Part shown: one piece after another, positions 9,310 through 18,237 of the stretch
Position numbering within the stretch: the first letter of the stretch is position 1
Layout: each line of letters begins with the position of its first letter
The notes under the pieces: generated by a model
The model's database searches: none
Seen by the model: only the letters and a program-made list of their open reading frames with translations
Told to the model about the DNA's origin: nothing
Made by a program: the position numbers and the translations under genes
From: Parvularia atlantis
Taxonomy: Eukaryota > Opisthokonta > Rotosphaerida
NCBI GenBank assembly: GCA_943704415.1
Contig: CALSCO010002139.1
Coordinates: 1-21,545 of the forward strand
DNA length: 21,545 nucleotides
Reading direction: 5' to 3'

Positions 9310-9938
9310 ATGCTACTCAAGCCGACGTTGCTCCCGGCGCCACCCGAGCTCGAGGCGTCGGCGCACCGCGCGCCCGACACGCTCCAGCGCGAGCTGCGGC
9401 GCGTGTTTCCGAGCCCTGCTGTCGACCTCGATCGCCTGCTCGTCGTGCCGACGTTCCAGCCCGCGCGATGCGACCTCGTGGGCCTCGGGCCCGCGCAGGA
9501 CGAGGAAAAGGACCGGCTGCTGGAGGAGGCACGCCCGTGCGCACGGCGCTGGGCCGATCGCCCCCCAGTTGAACGTGCACGCGCGCAGTTCATGCGCTGG
9601 GCCGAGCAGGTGCACGCGCGCCTGCACGCGCAGGGCCACTGGTGCGACTACACCGACCCGACGTCGGGCTACCCGGTGCGTTCGCGGGCGCAGGCCGTCG
9701 GCACGGCAGGCTGAGCCGGCGGCAGATGCACAGCGAGCGCGGGGCGTCGCCGTACCCGGATGTGCAGGGCACGCTGCACCTGCTCAAGTACGAGCACGTC
9801 AACACGGGCATGTGCAGCCTCGTGTCGCACCCGCGCTGGCGCACGCGGTGCTACCCGGCCACGCTCTTCACGACCGCGCCGCTCGAGGCACTTTGCGCGG
9901 CGATGGGCGTGCCTGCGCCCGGTGTCGATCACGGGTGA
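9310..9938 (+). CDS. MMADHC: MMADHC-like cobalamin (vitamin B12) trafficking protein
   Basis: MMADHC accepts cobalamin processed by MMACHC and directs it to cytosolic methionine synthase or mitochondrial methylmalonyl-CoA mutase. Three exons (9310-9528, 9589-9675, 9726-9938) give 172 residues. They align with the C-terminal conserved domain of the human protein: TLQRELRRVFP, RLLEEFMRWAEQVHARLHAQ, GHWCDYTDPTSGYP, LHLLKYEHVNTGMCSLV and ATLFTTAPLEALCAAMG. The first intron is GC-AG; removing it restores RLLEEFMRW without a gap. Human MMADHC has 296 residues, and the missing part is its N-terminal mitochondrial and linker region. This copy, as read, has no targeting sequence, which suggests a cytosolic role. 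Upstream exons beyond the GNAT gene seem unlikely given the 12-bp gap. The stop codon is part of a tandem repeat. Confidence 0.85.
9529..9588 (+). other. GC-AG intron in MMADHC (donor GCACGC)
   Basis: GAGGAG is followed by GCACGCCC and the acceptor is GCGCGCAG. The 60-nt intron is a multiple of three with no in-frame stop, so read-through would insert 20 residues. Removal makes the protein collinear with human MMADHC. No GT donor in the segment keeps phase. Confidence 0.65.
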
Positions 9939-9991
9939 CGATCACGGGTGACGATCACGGGTGACGATCACGGGTGACGAGCACGGGTGAC
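9927..9991. repeat. Five tandem copies of a 13-bp unit across the MMADHC stop codon
   Basis: The unit GATCACGGGTGAC occurs four times exactly, at 9927, 9940, 9953 and 9966. A fifth copy at 9979 has one mismatch (GAGCAC). The first copy encodes the last residues (DHG) and supplies the TGA. The rest lie in the 124-bp space before the convergent SNU23 stop. A 13-bp period is not a multiple of three, so copy-number change would alter the 3' UTR but keep the first stop. Confidence 0.95.
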
Positions 9992-10062
9992 GGGGGGTGT
10001 CAAGCACATAGCAGCACTGTGGTAAGCGTACAGCACGCACGAAGGCGCGACGCGCAGCCAGA

Positions 10063-10966
10063 TCACTTCTTGGTTGTGCCAAACCCAGAGAAGCCCATCA
10101 TCGCCGTCATCTCCGGGTCCACGCCCTCGGCGGCCGCGCCCTTGCTCGCCGGCCCCTCGTCGCCTGAGCTGTCCGCGGCCTTGCGCTTCTTCTCCTTGTC
10201 GTCCTCCTTCTTCTGGCGCTTGCGCTCGGCCTCCTCGCGCTCAGCCTTCTCGACCTTTGCGCGGAAGTCTTCACGCGCGCATTAGGGCCGGTCCGCGTGC
10301 CGCCTGTGAACCACGATCCCGCACCGTACGCGTCCGAGTCGAGCCCGAGCTTCTTGCGCTTGAGCGCCTCAAGCTTCTCCTTGACCTGGTCCACGGTCGA
10401 GCGCTCGACCTTCATGTTCATGCCGAGGCGTTGCTGGTCTGTGCGCGCCGCTGTGAGCACGCCGAGCGCGCGCAGCAGGTGCAGCAGCGCGCGATGCACG
10501 CACGCCGCTTGCCGTTGATGTGGTCGAGGTAGTTGATCGAGTCGCGCACGATCACATTGCACACGTCGCAGTAGTACCCGGCCTGCTGCGACAGCGGCGC
10601 GTTCGCCGACACAACGACGGTCTTGCCCAGCTTGGCGTCCAGCACGACCTTGTAGTCGCGCTGCTGCAGCAGCGTGCGCTCCTCGGCCGGCACTATCCCC
10701 TCTGCGCGCGCGCGCGCCCTCAGCGGCACGGCAAACAGCGCACGCGCTGCACCGCACCCTTCTTCCGGTCCTTGTCGGCCGACGCCGTCCGCTCGGCCGC
10801 GCGCCGCGCATACTCGTCCTTGTCCCACTTGCGCCGGAAGTCGGTGTCGGTCTGCGCGTGCGCGTGCGGGCCGTCAGCGGGCGGCCCCCCCCCCCCTCCC
10901 CGGCAGGGCTTCGCGAAGGTGCCGCACCGCGCCCTTCGCGCCGTAGAAGGATGACGGCTCGCCCAT
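10063..10966 (-). CDS. SNU23: Snu23/ZMAT2-like U4/U6.U5 tri-snRNP zinc finger protein
   Basis: Snu23 is a spliceosomal protein that joins the tri-snRNP and sits near the 5' splice site helix in the pre-catalytic B complex. Five exons (10966-10928, 10851-10758, 10692-10504, 10438-10325, 10268-10063) give 213 residues; human ZMAT2 has 199. Motifs in order are DTDFRRKWDKDEYARRA, ERTLLQQRDYKVVLDAKLGK, the matrin-type C2H2 finger GYYCDVCNVIVRDSINYLDH followed by INGKRH, LGMNMKVERSTVDQVKEKLE, and the C-terminal MTAMMGFSGFGTTKK. The third intron acceptor at 10439 was chosen because it restores the last zinc-binding histidine. The first intron contains a 12-base homopolymer. The gene is divergent from XRN1, with 60 bp between start codons. 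Confidence 0.95.
10885..10896. repeat. 12-base C homopolymer inside the first SNU23 intron
   Basis: There are twelve consecutive C on the plus strand, so a G-run in the SNU23 transcript, between the donor at 10927 and the acceptor at 10852. The length in the assembly may be imprecise. Confidence 0.9.
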
Positions 10967-11026
10967 GATGTGCGCGCGAAATCGGCGTCTGCATGAAAGT
11001 TGTGCACCAATCGCTATCCGTGTGAC
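10967..11026. promoter_or_regulatory. 60-bp divergent promoter space of SNU23 and XRN1
   Basis: This spacer separates the two start codons and is visibly more AT-rich than the coding sequence. It contains no recognised element, but must serve both genes together with flanking coding DNA. Confidence 0.45.
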
Positions 11027-14000
11027 ATGGGGTGCGCGGGATGTGTGACACGGCGCCTGCACACGCCAACCTCGCGCCCCTGTGGCGCCTCACCAGCGTG
11101 CCCAAGCTGTTCCGATGGCTGATGGAGCGGTACCCGCTCGCGAGCCAGCCGCTGCCGACCGAGGGCGCGTTCACAGGTGCGTGTGCGTGCGCGCCTGTGC
11201 GCAAACGGGCTGACACGCCGCGCCCGCAGTCGATAACATGTACCTCGACATGAACAACATCGTCCACCCGTGCTTCCACCCGGACGACGACAACGGCGTC
11301 GTGCGGCCCGAGCCGGCCATCTTTATGAGCATCTTCAACACTGTCGACCGTCTGCTCGACCTCGTCACGCCCGCCAAGGTGCTCTACCTCGCCGTCGACG
11401 GCGTCGCGCCCAAGGCCAAGGTCAACCAGCAGCGTGCGCGCCGCTTCCAGTCGGCGGCCGGGCGCGACGCCTCGGGCAACCCGCACAACCTGCCCGGTGC
11501 GTGCAGCAACCCCGCGCGCCTCAAGCTCACCCGCCGCCGCTGCGCCCGCCAGACTCCAACTGCATCACGCCGGGCACCGAGTTCATGACGCGTCTCGCCA
11601 CGCATCTGCGCTACTATGTCGGCCGGCAGGTGCGCCGCGCGCGTCCGCCACGCTGCTCGCGAGGCTCACGCACGCGCGTGTGTGCCGCAGGTGAGCGAGA
11701 GCCCGCGCTGGCGCAACCTGCGTGTGATCGTGTCCGGGCCGGACGTGCCCGGCGAGGGCGAGCACAAGATCATGGCGTACATCCGCTGGTTGCGCACGCA
11801 GCCCGGCTACGACGCCAACACGCGCCACTGCCTCTACGGCGCCGACGCCGACCTGATGCTGCTCGGGCTCATGAGCTACGAGCCGCACCTCGTCGTCCTG
11901 CGCGAGGTCTTCCGGCGCGGGCCCAAGCGGCACGACGCCGGCGACCGCAAGGGCTACGCTGTAGTGCACCTGAACGTGCTGCGTGACTACTTTGCGGTCG
12001 AGTTTGCGCCGACCATCGATGCGGTACAGCAGGACCTCGGCGCGCCTGCGTTGGCCTTCCCGGTCCACCGGCTCGTCGACGACCTCGCGGCGCTCAGCTG
12101 CCTCGTCGGCAACGACTTCTTGCCCAACTTCCCCTCGCTCTACATCCCGCACAACTCGATCGACGCCATCTGGCGCGCGTACGGCGCCGCCCTGTACGCC
12201 GCCCCAGGCCGGTTCATCCTCCAGCCGGACGGCTCCATCGACTGCGCGCAGCTGCACGCCGTCCTCGTCACGCTCGCGGCGCAGGAGGAAAGCTTCTTCC
12301 GCGGCGACACGGAGCGGGCGCCAGGCGAGGACGGCTCGCTAGGCGACGCGTTTGGCCGCCGCCGCCCGCGCGCACAGCAGGGCACCAGCCGGCACGGCAA
12401 CCGCGACAAGCGCGTATGTGCGGCAGTGCACGCGCCTTGCTGCTGCTCGCTGCTCACGCCGGCGTCGCAACAACAACAGCAGTTTGCGGAGGCCAAGCTG
12501 CTCCAGCAGCAGCAGGCCGAGCAGCACGCCAAGACGCAGCTCACGCGCTCGCAGTCAATCCTGTGGACGCTGCTGCGCAACTTTGCCTACTCTGCCAGCA
12601 CGGCGCTGCGCCTCCCCGCCGCGACGAGCCCCGCTGACCGGCAGTGGGTGCGCGAGCTCGCGGAGCAGCTCAACCTGGCCGTGAGCGAGGTGCGCGGTCC
12701 CACTCGCGCGCGCACGTGATACACTCTTACTGCCGGTGCGCCAGGTACCCACGGCCATCCGCGGCGAGACGTGCTTACTGCTCGCCAAGGACGACGTGGA
12801 CGACGACTTTGCCTTTGGCGCGCTCGGCGTGTACGAGGTCTTTGAGCAGTTTGAGCCGGTGCGTCGTTCGCCGGTGAGCGCGACATTTCGGTACCTGAGC
12901 ATGGGCGTGCGACAGATCGCTGAGATCAAGGACGACTGGGCGCTGCAGTACTATCTGAGCAAATTTGGTGCGCACGAGGTCGCGAGCGACGAGGAGCGCG
13001 CGCGCGTCGGCTGCGAGTGGCTCAAGGGCACGCTGCCGGCCTTTGCGCGCATACCGGCACGTCGTCTGACACCGGCGCCCCCCCCCTTAAGGCTTCCATT
13101 GGGTGCTGCGCTACTACCGTCAGCGCGTGCCGTCGTGGACGTGGAGCTACACGCACCACTATGCGCCGCTGCTGCGCGACGCCGCCCGCGCGTGCCTGCT
13201 CCTGCAGCAGCCGCAAGGCCAGGGCTTTCTTGCTTTTGACAGTGCGTACGCGGCTCTGTGTCCTAGTCGCGCCAGACCTGAGCACGCTTGCACGCGCAGA
13301 CGACAGCGGGGGGCCCCTGCTCCCGTTCGAGCAGCTGCTGTCGGTGCTTCCGTCGCAGAGCAGCGCGTGCGCGCATTCGCTGCGCAGCAGACGCAGGCAG
13401 CTGAGCGTGCACACACGGTAGACTCATCCCCGAGCCGCTGCGCCCGCTCATGCTCGACGCCGGCTCGCCCGTGATCGATTACTACCCGCGCCACTTTGGC
13501 ACCGACCTGAACGGCAAGATCAACTCGTACGAGGCCGTGGTGCGTGTCGCAAACGCAGTTCCGCCGCTGCGCCCGTACCCACGCGCGCCGTCACCAGGTG
13601 CTCATCCCCTTTGCCGACACGGCCGTGCTGCGCAAGGCCATGGCGCCGCTCATGGACAAGATCGACCCGGCCGACGCCGCGCGCAACACACGCGGCCGCA
13701 CGTACTACGTCACGCACAACCCGCACGGGCACGTGCCGGCGCCGGACGACGTCGTGGAGGACCTCGAACGCGTGCCCTTCCTGGCGATCGATGTAACGGT
13801 GTGCCGATCGCTGCTGCTGCGTTCTGCGTTTCTCTCGTGCGTGACCGGTGCGGGCGTAGATGGTCGACCAGGACTACGAGGCCGACCGGCCTGTTTACGG
13901 CCCCCTGCCGGCTGCCAAGGTGTGCGCGGCGCGGGCGCTGTGTGCGTCACTGACGCGCTTGTGCCGCCAGACCGGGCAGCAGGGCCCGGAGCAGATGGGC

Positions 14001-17000
14001 GCGCTGTCGTCCGTGCTGCGCCTGAGGGGCAAGCCAATGCACGTCGGCGTGACCCTCTTTGGCCGCCCGTCGAGCAACGTCAGGTGGGAAGAACGTGATG
14101 GTCGTGGCGCATGCTTGTCGCACTAAGTCAGCCGCCTCGCGCAGCGTCGCGCTGACCGTCCCGCCCTCGCCTTTCGACAGCGCCCAGGACGCCCAGGCCG
14201 GGCGCAAGGCCGTGCAGTTCTACTACGAGCGGTGTGCGCCATGCGTGCCGTCACGGCTAGACGCCAACGCAGTGCGCGGGCGCGTACAGCATGAAAGGCT
14301 ACGCGCGCGGGTTCTGGCCGTGCCTCGAGCACGTACGTATCGTCGCTCTTTCGGACGCGCACGGTGCGTCTCGCTGCGATCACGGGGATGCGGCAGACTT
14401 ACGATGGGCCGCAGGCATCTACTTCACGTCGCCGCGCATGCTGACCGACGGCGTGCGTGTGGTCACATCGTTCATGCAGCTGTCGCCCAACAGCGGCGAC
14501 GAGTGCGAGGCGCGTGGTCGCAACGGCCGCGCTCGCGCTCGTCATCGCGCTGCTGACCTTGCGCCGCCAGATGTTTGTGTGCTTCCGCGAGCACACGCGC
14601 CAGAGCGTGGACGAGTGGCGCGCGAGCATGACGCACCTACAGAAGCACGCGACGAAGCGCGACGGCCTTTTTCTGCCGCAGGTGGTGTGCGCGCGTACGC
14701 CGCGGCTGGACGACGCTGACGCTCGGCGCGCGTGTGCAGGACATGTCCGTGCTCGCCCACGTGCAGCGTCTGGCTACCGTGCCCGGCGTCGCGCCCGCGC
14801 TGCCGCCCGTCCCAGCGCCGGCAGAGAACCTTGACGACGGCGACCTCGACGGCGGGCTGGGCCGCCTGCCGTTGCTGCGCGACAACCTGGACGAGGAAGA
14901 GCGCAGGGGCGAGGAGACCGAGGTCGAAGAGGACAACACCGTGCTGGGGTGCGCGCGCGACAAGACCGGTCGGCTGCGTGCAGGCTGAGCACCCGCTGCT
15001 CGCGTGCCAGCGTGCCCATGAAGCTCACGATGCCTGCAAGCGAGAGCTGCATCGAGGTCGTACTGGGCAACACCTTCGCGCAGCCCCTCGCTCTGCTGTT
15101 CCCGCCCACATGGTCAGCCGCCGCGGCCGGCAGCTCACGGCGTCTCACGCGTGCACGCGCAGGTCCGAGCGTGCCCTCACCGCGGCCGAGTACGCGACGC
15201 TGCGACGCGCGTCGCTCAGCCAGGCACGTCCCAGCAGTGGTTGTGTAGCGCGACCCTGACCTCGTGGCGCGCGCAGAACGCCCCCAAGCCGCGCTTCAAC
15301 AAGCTCGCCGCTGTGGACGCGCGCTCTCGCTGGTCGACGCGCTGGCTCGTGCGTGGCTGTGCTGCGCCCGTTGCTCTGCTGACGAGCGCGCGATATGAGG
15401 GCGCGCGCGTGCTCAGCGCGGCCGCGGAGCTGGACGAGTACACGGAGCAGTCGGTCGCGGCCTACGCGGTCGTGTTTTCGCAGGGCCTGTGGCTCGAGTA
15501 CCACGTGCGTGCATTCACCGCCGCATACGCGCGCGCTCACGATGTGCACAGGTCGGTGAGGACCGCATTCGTCCGGGCACGCAGCTCGCAAACGCCGGGG
15601 CGACTGTCGTGACGACTGCCGAGCTCGACAGGGCCACGGGACAGGACACGATTATGCCGGCGCGCACCAAGCCGACCCTTGTGTCGCCCACGCCCGCAGC
15701 TCCCGCCGCTGTGCCGGTACCTCAGCCGACGCAGCCGACGCAGCCGCTGCCTGCATCCGCTGCGATCGAATGCAAGGCACGCAGGTGACAAGGGCCGCCC
15801 GTACTGCTGACGACAAGCGCACACACAGGAGCTGCCGCCGACGTCCGTCGTGCGCCCGTGGACCTTCAGCGAGTACACTGGCCTGCTGGTCAACTCGGCC
15901 AGCGAAGCGAGGCTGCTGCGCCTGAACGCGCAAAGTGCGCTGCTCGCACCGCGACGCCTTGCGCAGGCTCACCCCGCGCGCAGACGCGTACGACTGCCCC
16001 TTACTGTGCCAGCAGGGGCCGTTCCTGAGCAAGGTCCGGCTGCTGCGCCACCTCAACAAGGTGCACAACGCCGCGTGCGCCATGTTGCCGCTGATTGCGC
16101 TGTGCAGGTGCACGCGAACGACGTCTACCCGCCCCCGGACGCCACGCCACCGCTGCCAATGCCACAGCAGCAGCAACAAGCTTCACCCTCGCCGCAGTCG
16201 CCGACGCGCATGGGCGGACGGCCGCCGGCGCGCATCTCTGGCTCAGGCAGCACGACGGCACCCAGCGGACCGGGTGCCAGCAGCACGTCGGCGTCGGCGC
16301 GCGCGGGCATGCCAGAGGAGTTTGTGTTCCCCAAGAGCTACGCACAGCAGCACGCGCGCGCCATCCTCCTGCGCCACCGCCGCCCGCCAAACGAAAGCTT
16401 CGCGATCTGCCCGTTCGACACAATGCACATGGTGCTTTCGCGGTCTGCTGCCACCAGCGCGCACTTCTCACGCTGCGACGTCGCCCCAGGTGCCGTTCAA
16501 GTCCATGACGAGGCACCTCAGCAACGCGCACTTTAACGAGTCCAAAATCTGGTGTGCGTTGTGCAGTCGTTGTGTGCACACGACGTGACGCGCGTGCGCG
16601 ACGACGCAGGAAGTTCGACCCGGACCGCAAGATCCTCGTGCACAGCGACGCGACGCAGCAGGACATTGCGCAGGCCGTGAATGCGGTCGGCGGGCTGCAG
16701 TGGGAAAAGTCGGACTACTTTGGTGGACGCGCGCGCCGTGTGAGGCCGTGGCGCGGCTGACGCTTGCGGTGGCGCAGAGGAGGCGATCGAGCGCCGGTAC
16801 TACAAGACGGCGGCGAAGGAGGCCATGGTGCAGCCGCGTCCGCAGCAGTGTGAGTCGCTGGTGTCGGGTGGCGACGGAAGCACGCTGACCGGTGCTGCGC
16901 AGACCTGCCGCCCGAGCCGCAAGTGGCCCCGGCCGCCGCCGAGGTGCGTGCTCGCATCTGCTAGCCGCACGGCACGCTCACACGCAAGCGCGGGCACAGG

Positions 17001-18204
17001 AGACGCTCGAGCTGTGGGCGAGCTACAGCACGCGCACCGACGAGGATCAGCCGCTCTTTGGCAAGAGCGCGTCGGCTACAGGCAGCCGCGGCAGTGCGTA
17101 CAAGAACGACGCCGACGATGAGGACATCTGGGACGCGCCGACGACGGTGCGATGCGCGGCCTTTGCGGATGCATGCCACGCGCTGAAGGCTGCTGTGGCG
17201 CAGCGGCCGACCTTCGCCAGCGTGCACATGCCGGCGGCGCCGGTGTTCATCAACCAGCCCGCGGCACCGCCACCGCAGACGGCCTACGCCGCGTTCGACA
17301 CCGCGGTGCCATCGGCGTATGCGTCTCCAGGCCGACCAGCAGTCGGCGCGGGAACGGCAGGAGCGCCGGCCGGTCGCGGTCGTGGTCGCGGTGGGGCGGG
17401 GCGCGGCAGCAGCGTGATGATGATGGAGCCGCCCGTTGCGGTGCGTGCTGTCTGCAGTTTGTGGTGGCTGCTGACTAGCGCGACAGTATGCCGCGCCTGC
17501 CCCGTACGCTGAGCCCGCGTTGTACTACGCGCCCGCACCGGTGTACCAGCCGCGCGCGCCCGCCACACCGACGCAGTACTGGCACGCGCGCAGCCCTGAG
17601 GCGCTGTGCCGCGCCCTGCTGACCAGGCGCACAGGTACAGCGGCGGCAGCCCCAGCGCTGGCTGGAGCCAGCCCACGGCGCCCGTCACGCCAAGCTACGC
17701 GCCCGTGCCGACGCCGCCGCAGCACTACCAGCCGCCGTACCAGCTCCAGGCGTACCCCGCGCCCGCGCCCGTCTGGCCGGCGTCGCCGCAGCCGCAGCAC
17801 GTCATGCCGCAGTTCTGGCCGAGCTACCCGGTGCGGCCCCCGCCCGGCCGTCGCTGAGCCGCATCGGCCTAACCCGCGGTCGCACAGGCGCAGCCGACGA
17901 CGCATCAGACGGTGGCGCAGTGGCTCATGCAGATCGGGTGGGTGCGCGCGACATGAGCGTTGTGCGGCGCGCTTATCCGGTGCGCAGCATGCCGCAGTAC
18001 GTTCAGGCGTTCATCTCGCAGGGCTTTGACGACATGCGCCTGCTGGCCGACATGTCCGACACCGAGGTCGAGCGCCTGTTTGGCGGTGCGTGCGTGTGCG
18101 GGGTGGTGCTGCGAGGCCCATGACACGGCCGCGGCGCAGTCATCGGCATCCCCGAGGGCCACCGCATGCAGCTCCGACGCTGCTTCAGCGACCTGCGGCA
18201 CTAG
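11027..18204 (+). CDS. XRN1: XRN1-type 5'-3' exoribonuclease with zinc-finger and SAM-containing tail
   Basis: XRN1 degrades decapped 5'-monophosphate RNA in the cytoplasm. About 39 exons join without a stop into about 1,676 residues; human XRN1 has 1,706. The first coding exon is only ATGGG, spliced to CGTGCCCAAG to rebuild the [15 protein letters not shown] start. Catalytic signatures are [53 protein letters not shown] and [36 protein letters not shown] and [15 protein letters not shown] follow. D1-like motifs ([29 protein letters not shown]) continue to about 15500. The short N-terminal loop and the absence of a CCHC knuckle favour XRN1 over XRN2. The tail is Pro/Gln-rich with two finger-like motifs and a SAM domain. 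Junctions around 14084-14180 and 14453-14570 are uncertain. A separate downstream gene cannot be excluded, but I found no convincing stop-start boundary. Confidence 0.8.
13028..13091 (+). other. GC-AG intron in XRN1 (donor GCACGC)
   Basis: AAGG is followed by GCACGCTG, a GTCTGAC branch site, a C-rich tract and a TTAAG acceptor. Splicing joins CEWLKG to [10 protein letters not shown], the conserved XRN helix. No GT donor nearby preserves the phase. Confidence 0.8.
15224..15276 (+). other. GC-AG intron in XRN1 (donor GCACGT)
   Basis: CAG is followed by GCACGTCC, with CCCTGAC 18 nt before the GCGCAG acceptor. It joins LRRASLSQ to [11 protein letters not shown] in phase 0; read-through meets an in-frame stop. 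Confidence 0.65.
15777..15828 (+). other. GC-AG intron in XRN1 (donor GCACGC)
   Basis: TGCAAG is followed by GCACGCAGG, with CTGCTGAC and an ACACAG acceptor. A GTGACA eight bases inside the intron gives the wrong phase. The GC donor joins AIECK to [11 protein letters not shown]. Confidence 0.6.
15984..16551 (+). other. Two zinc-finger-like motifs in the XRN1 tail
   Basis: The first motif (residues about 1152-1180) is [14 protein letters not shown] followed by LLRHLNKVH, with C-x3-C and H-x4-H spacing. The 47-nt intron at 16061-16107 is placed so that the last His is kept. The second (about 1281-1305) is [18 protein letters not shown] then SNAHF. It resembles the CHHC finger of GTSF1 and U11-48K in the CPFxxxH-x9-H core, but the final ligand would be His rather than Cys. 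A Pro/Gln/Ser/Gly-rich linker of about 100 residues separates them. CHHC fingers are known RNA binders, so an RNA-binding role here is inferred. Confidence 0.5.
17582..17634 (+). other. GC-AG intron in XRN1 tail (donor GCACGC)
   Basis: The exon ends TACTG and the intron opens GCACGCGC, with CTGCTGAC and CACAG. Phase 2 plus one base rebuilds TGG (Trp), linking TPTQYW to [10 protein letters not shown]. Confidence 0.65.
17888..18204 (+). other. C-terminal SAM domain of the XRN1 gene
   Basis: Three exons (17888-17937, 17988-18085, 18140-18204) encode a sterile alpha motif ending at the stop codon. [18 protein letters not shown] is followed by [19 protein letters not shown] and [18 protein letters not shown]. 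This matches the W-x4-G-x4-Y and LGI-x2-G-x-R family pattern. SAM domains form oligomers, and in Smaug bind RNA hairpins. Which applies here is unknown. Confidence 0.85.
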
Positions 18205-18237
18205 GCCTTTGTTTGTGTTGTTGTTGTTCTTGTGCGC
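18205..18237. terminator. 33-bp TG-rich gap between convergent stop codons
   Basis: Only 33 bp lie between the XRN1 TAG and the KEN gene TGA. On the plus strand it is a run of TTTGTTTGTGTTGTTGTTG type, like the T/GT-rich downstream element of polyadenylation sites. No AATAAA is present. The 3' UTR of each gene must run into the other's coding sequence. Confidence 0.4.

Noticed and set aside
11097-12400. Assignment as nuclear XRN2/RAT1
   Set aside because: The N-terminal loop between the WLMERYP and LDMNNIVHP motifs is short, as in XRN1, and there is no CCHC knuckle. The downstream [15 protein letters not shown] motif resembles the XRN1 D1 region, which XRN2 lacks.
11027-14988. XRN1 ending at the in-frame TGA at 14986-14988, with a new gene starting at the ATG at 15018
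   Set aside because: A 62-nt intron with GTGCGC donor and CCAG acceptor (14949-15010) spans this stop in phase. XRN1-like motifs appear to continue to about 15500, and the full length then matches the family. It is not fully excluded.
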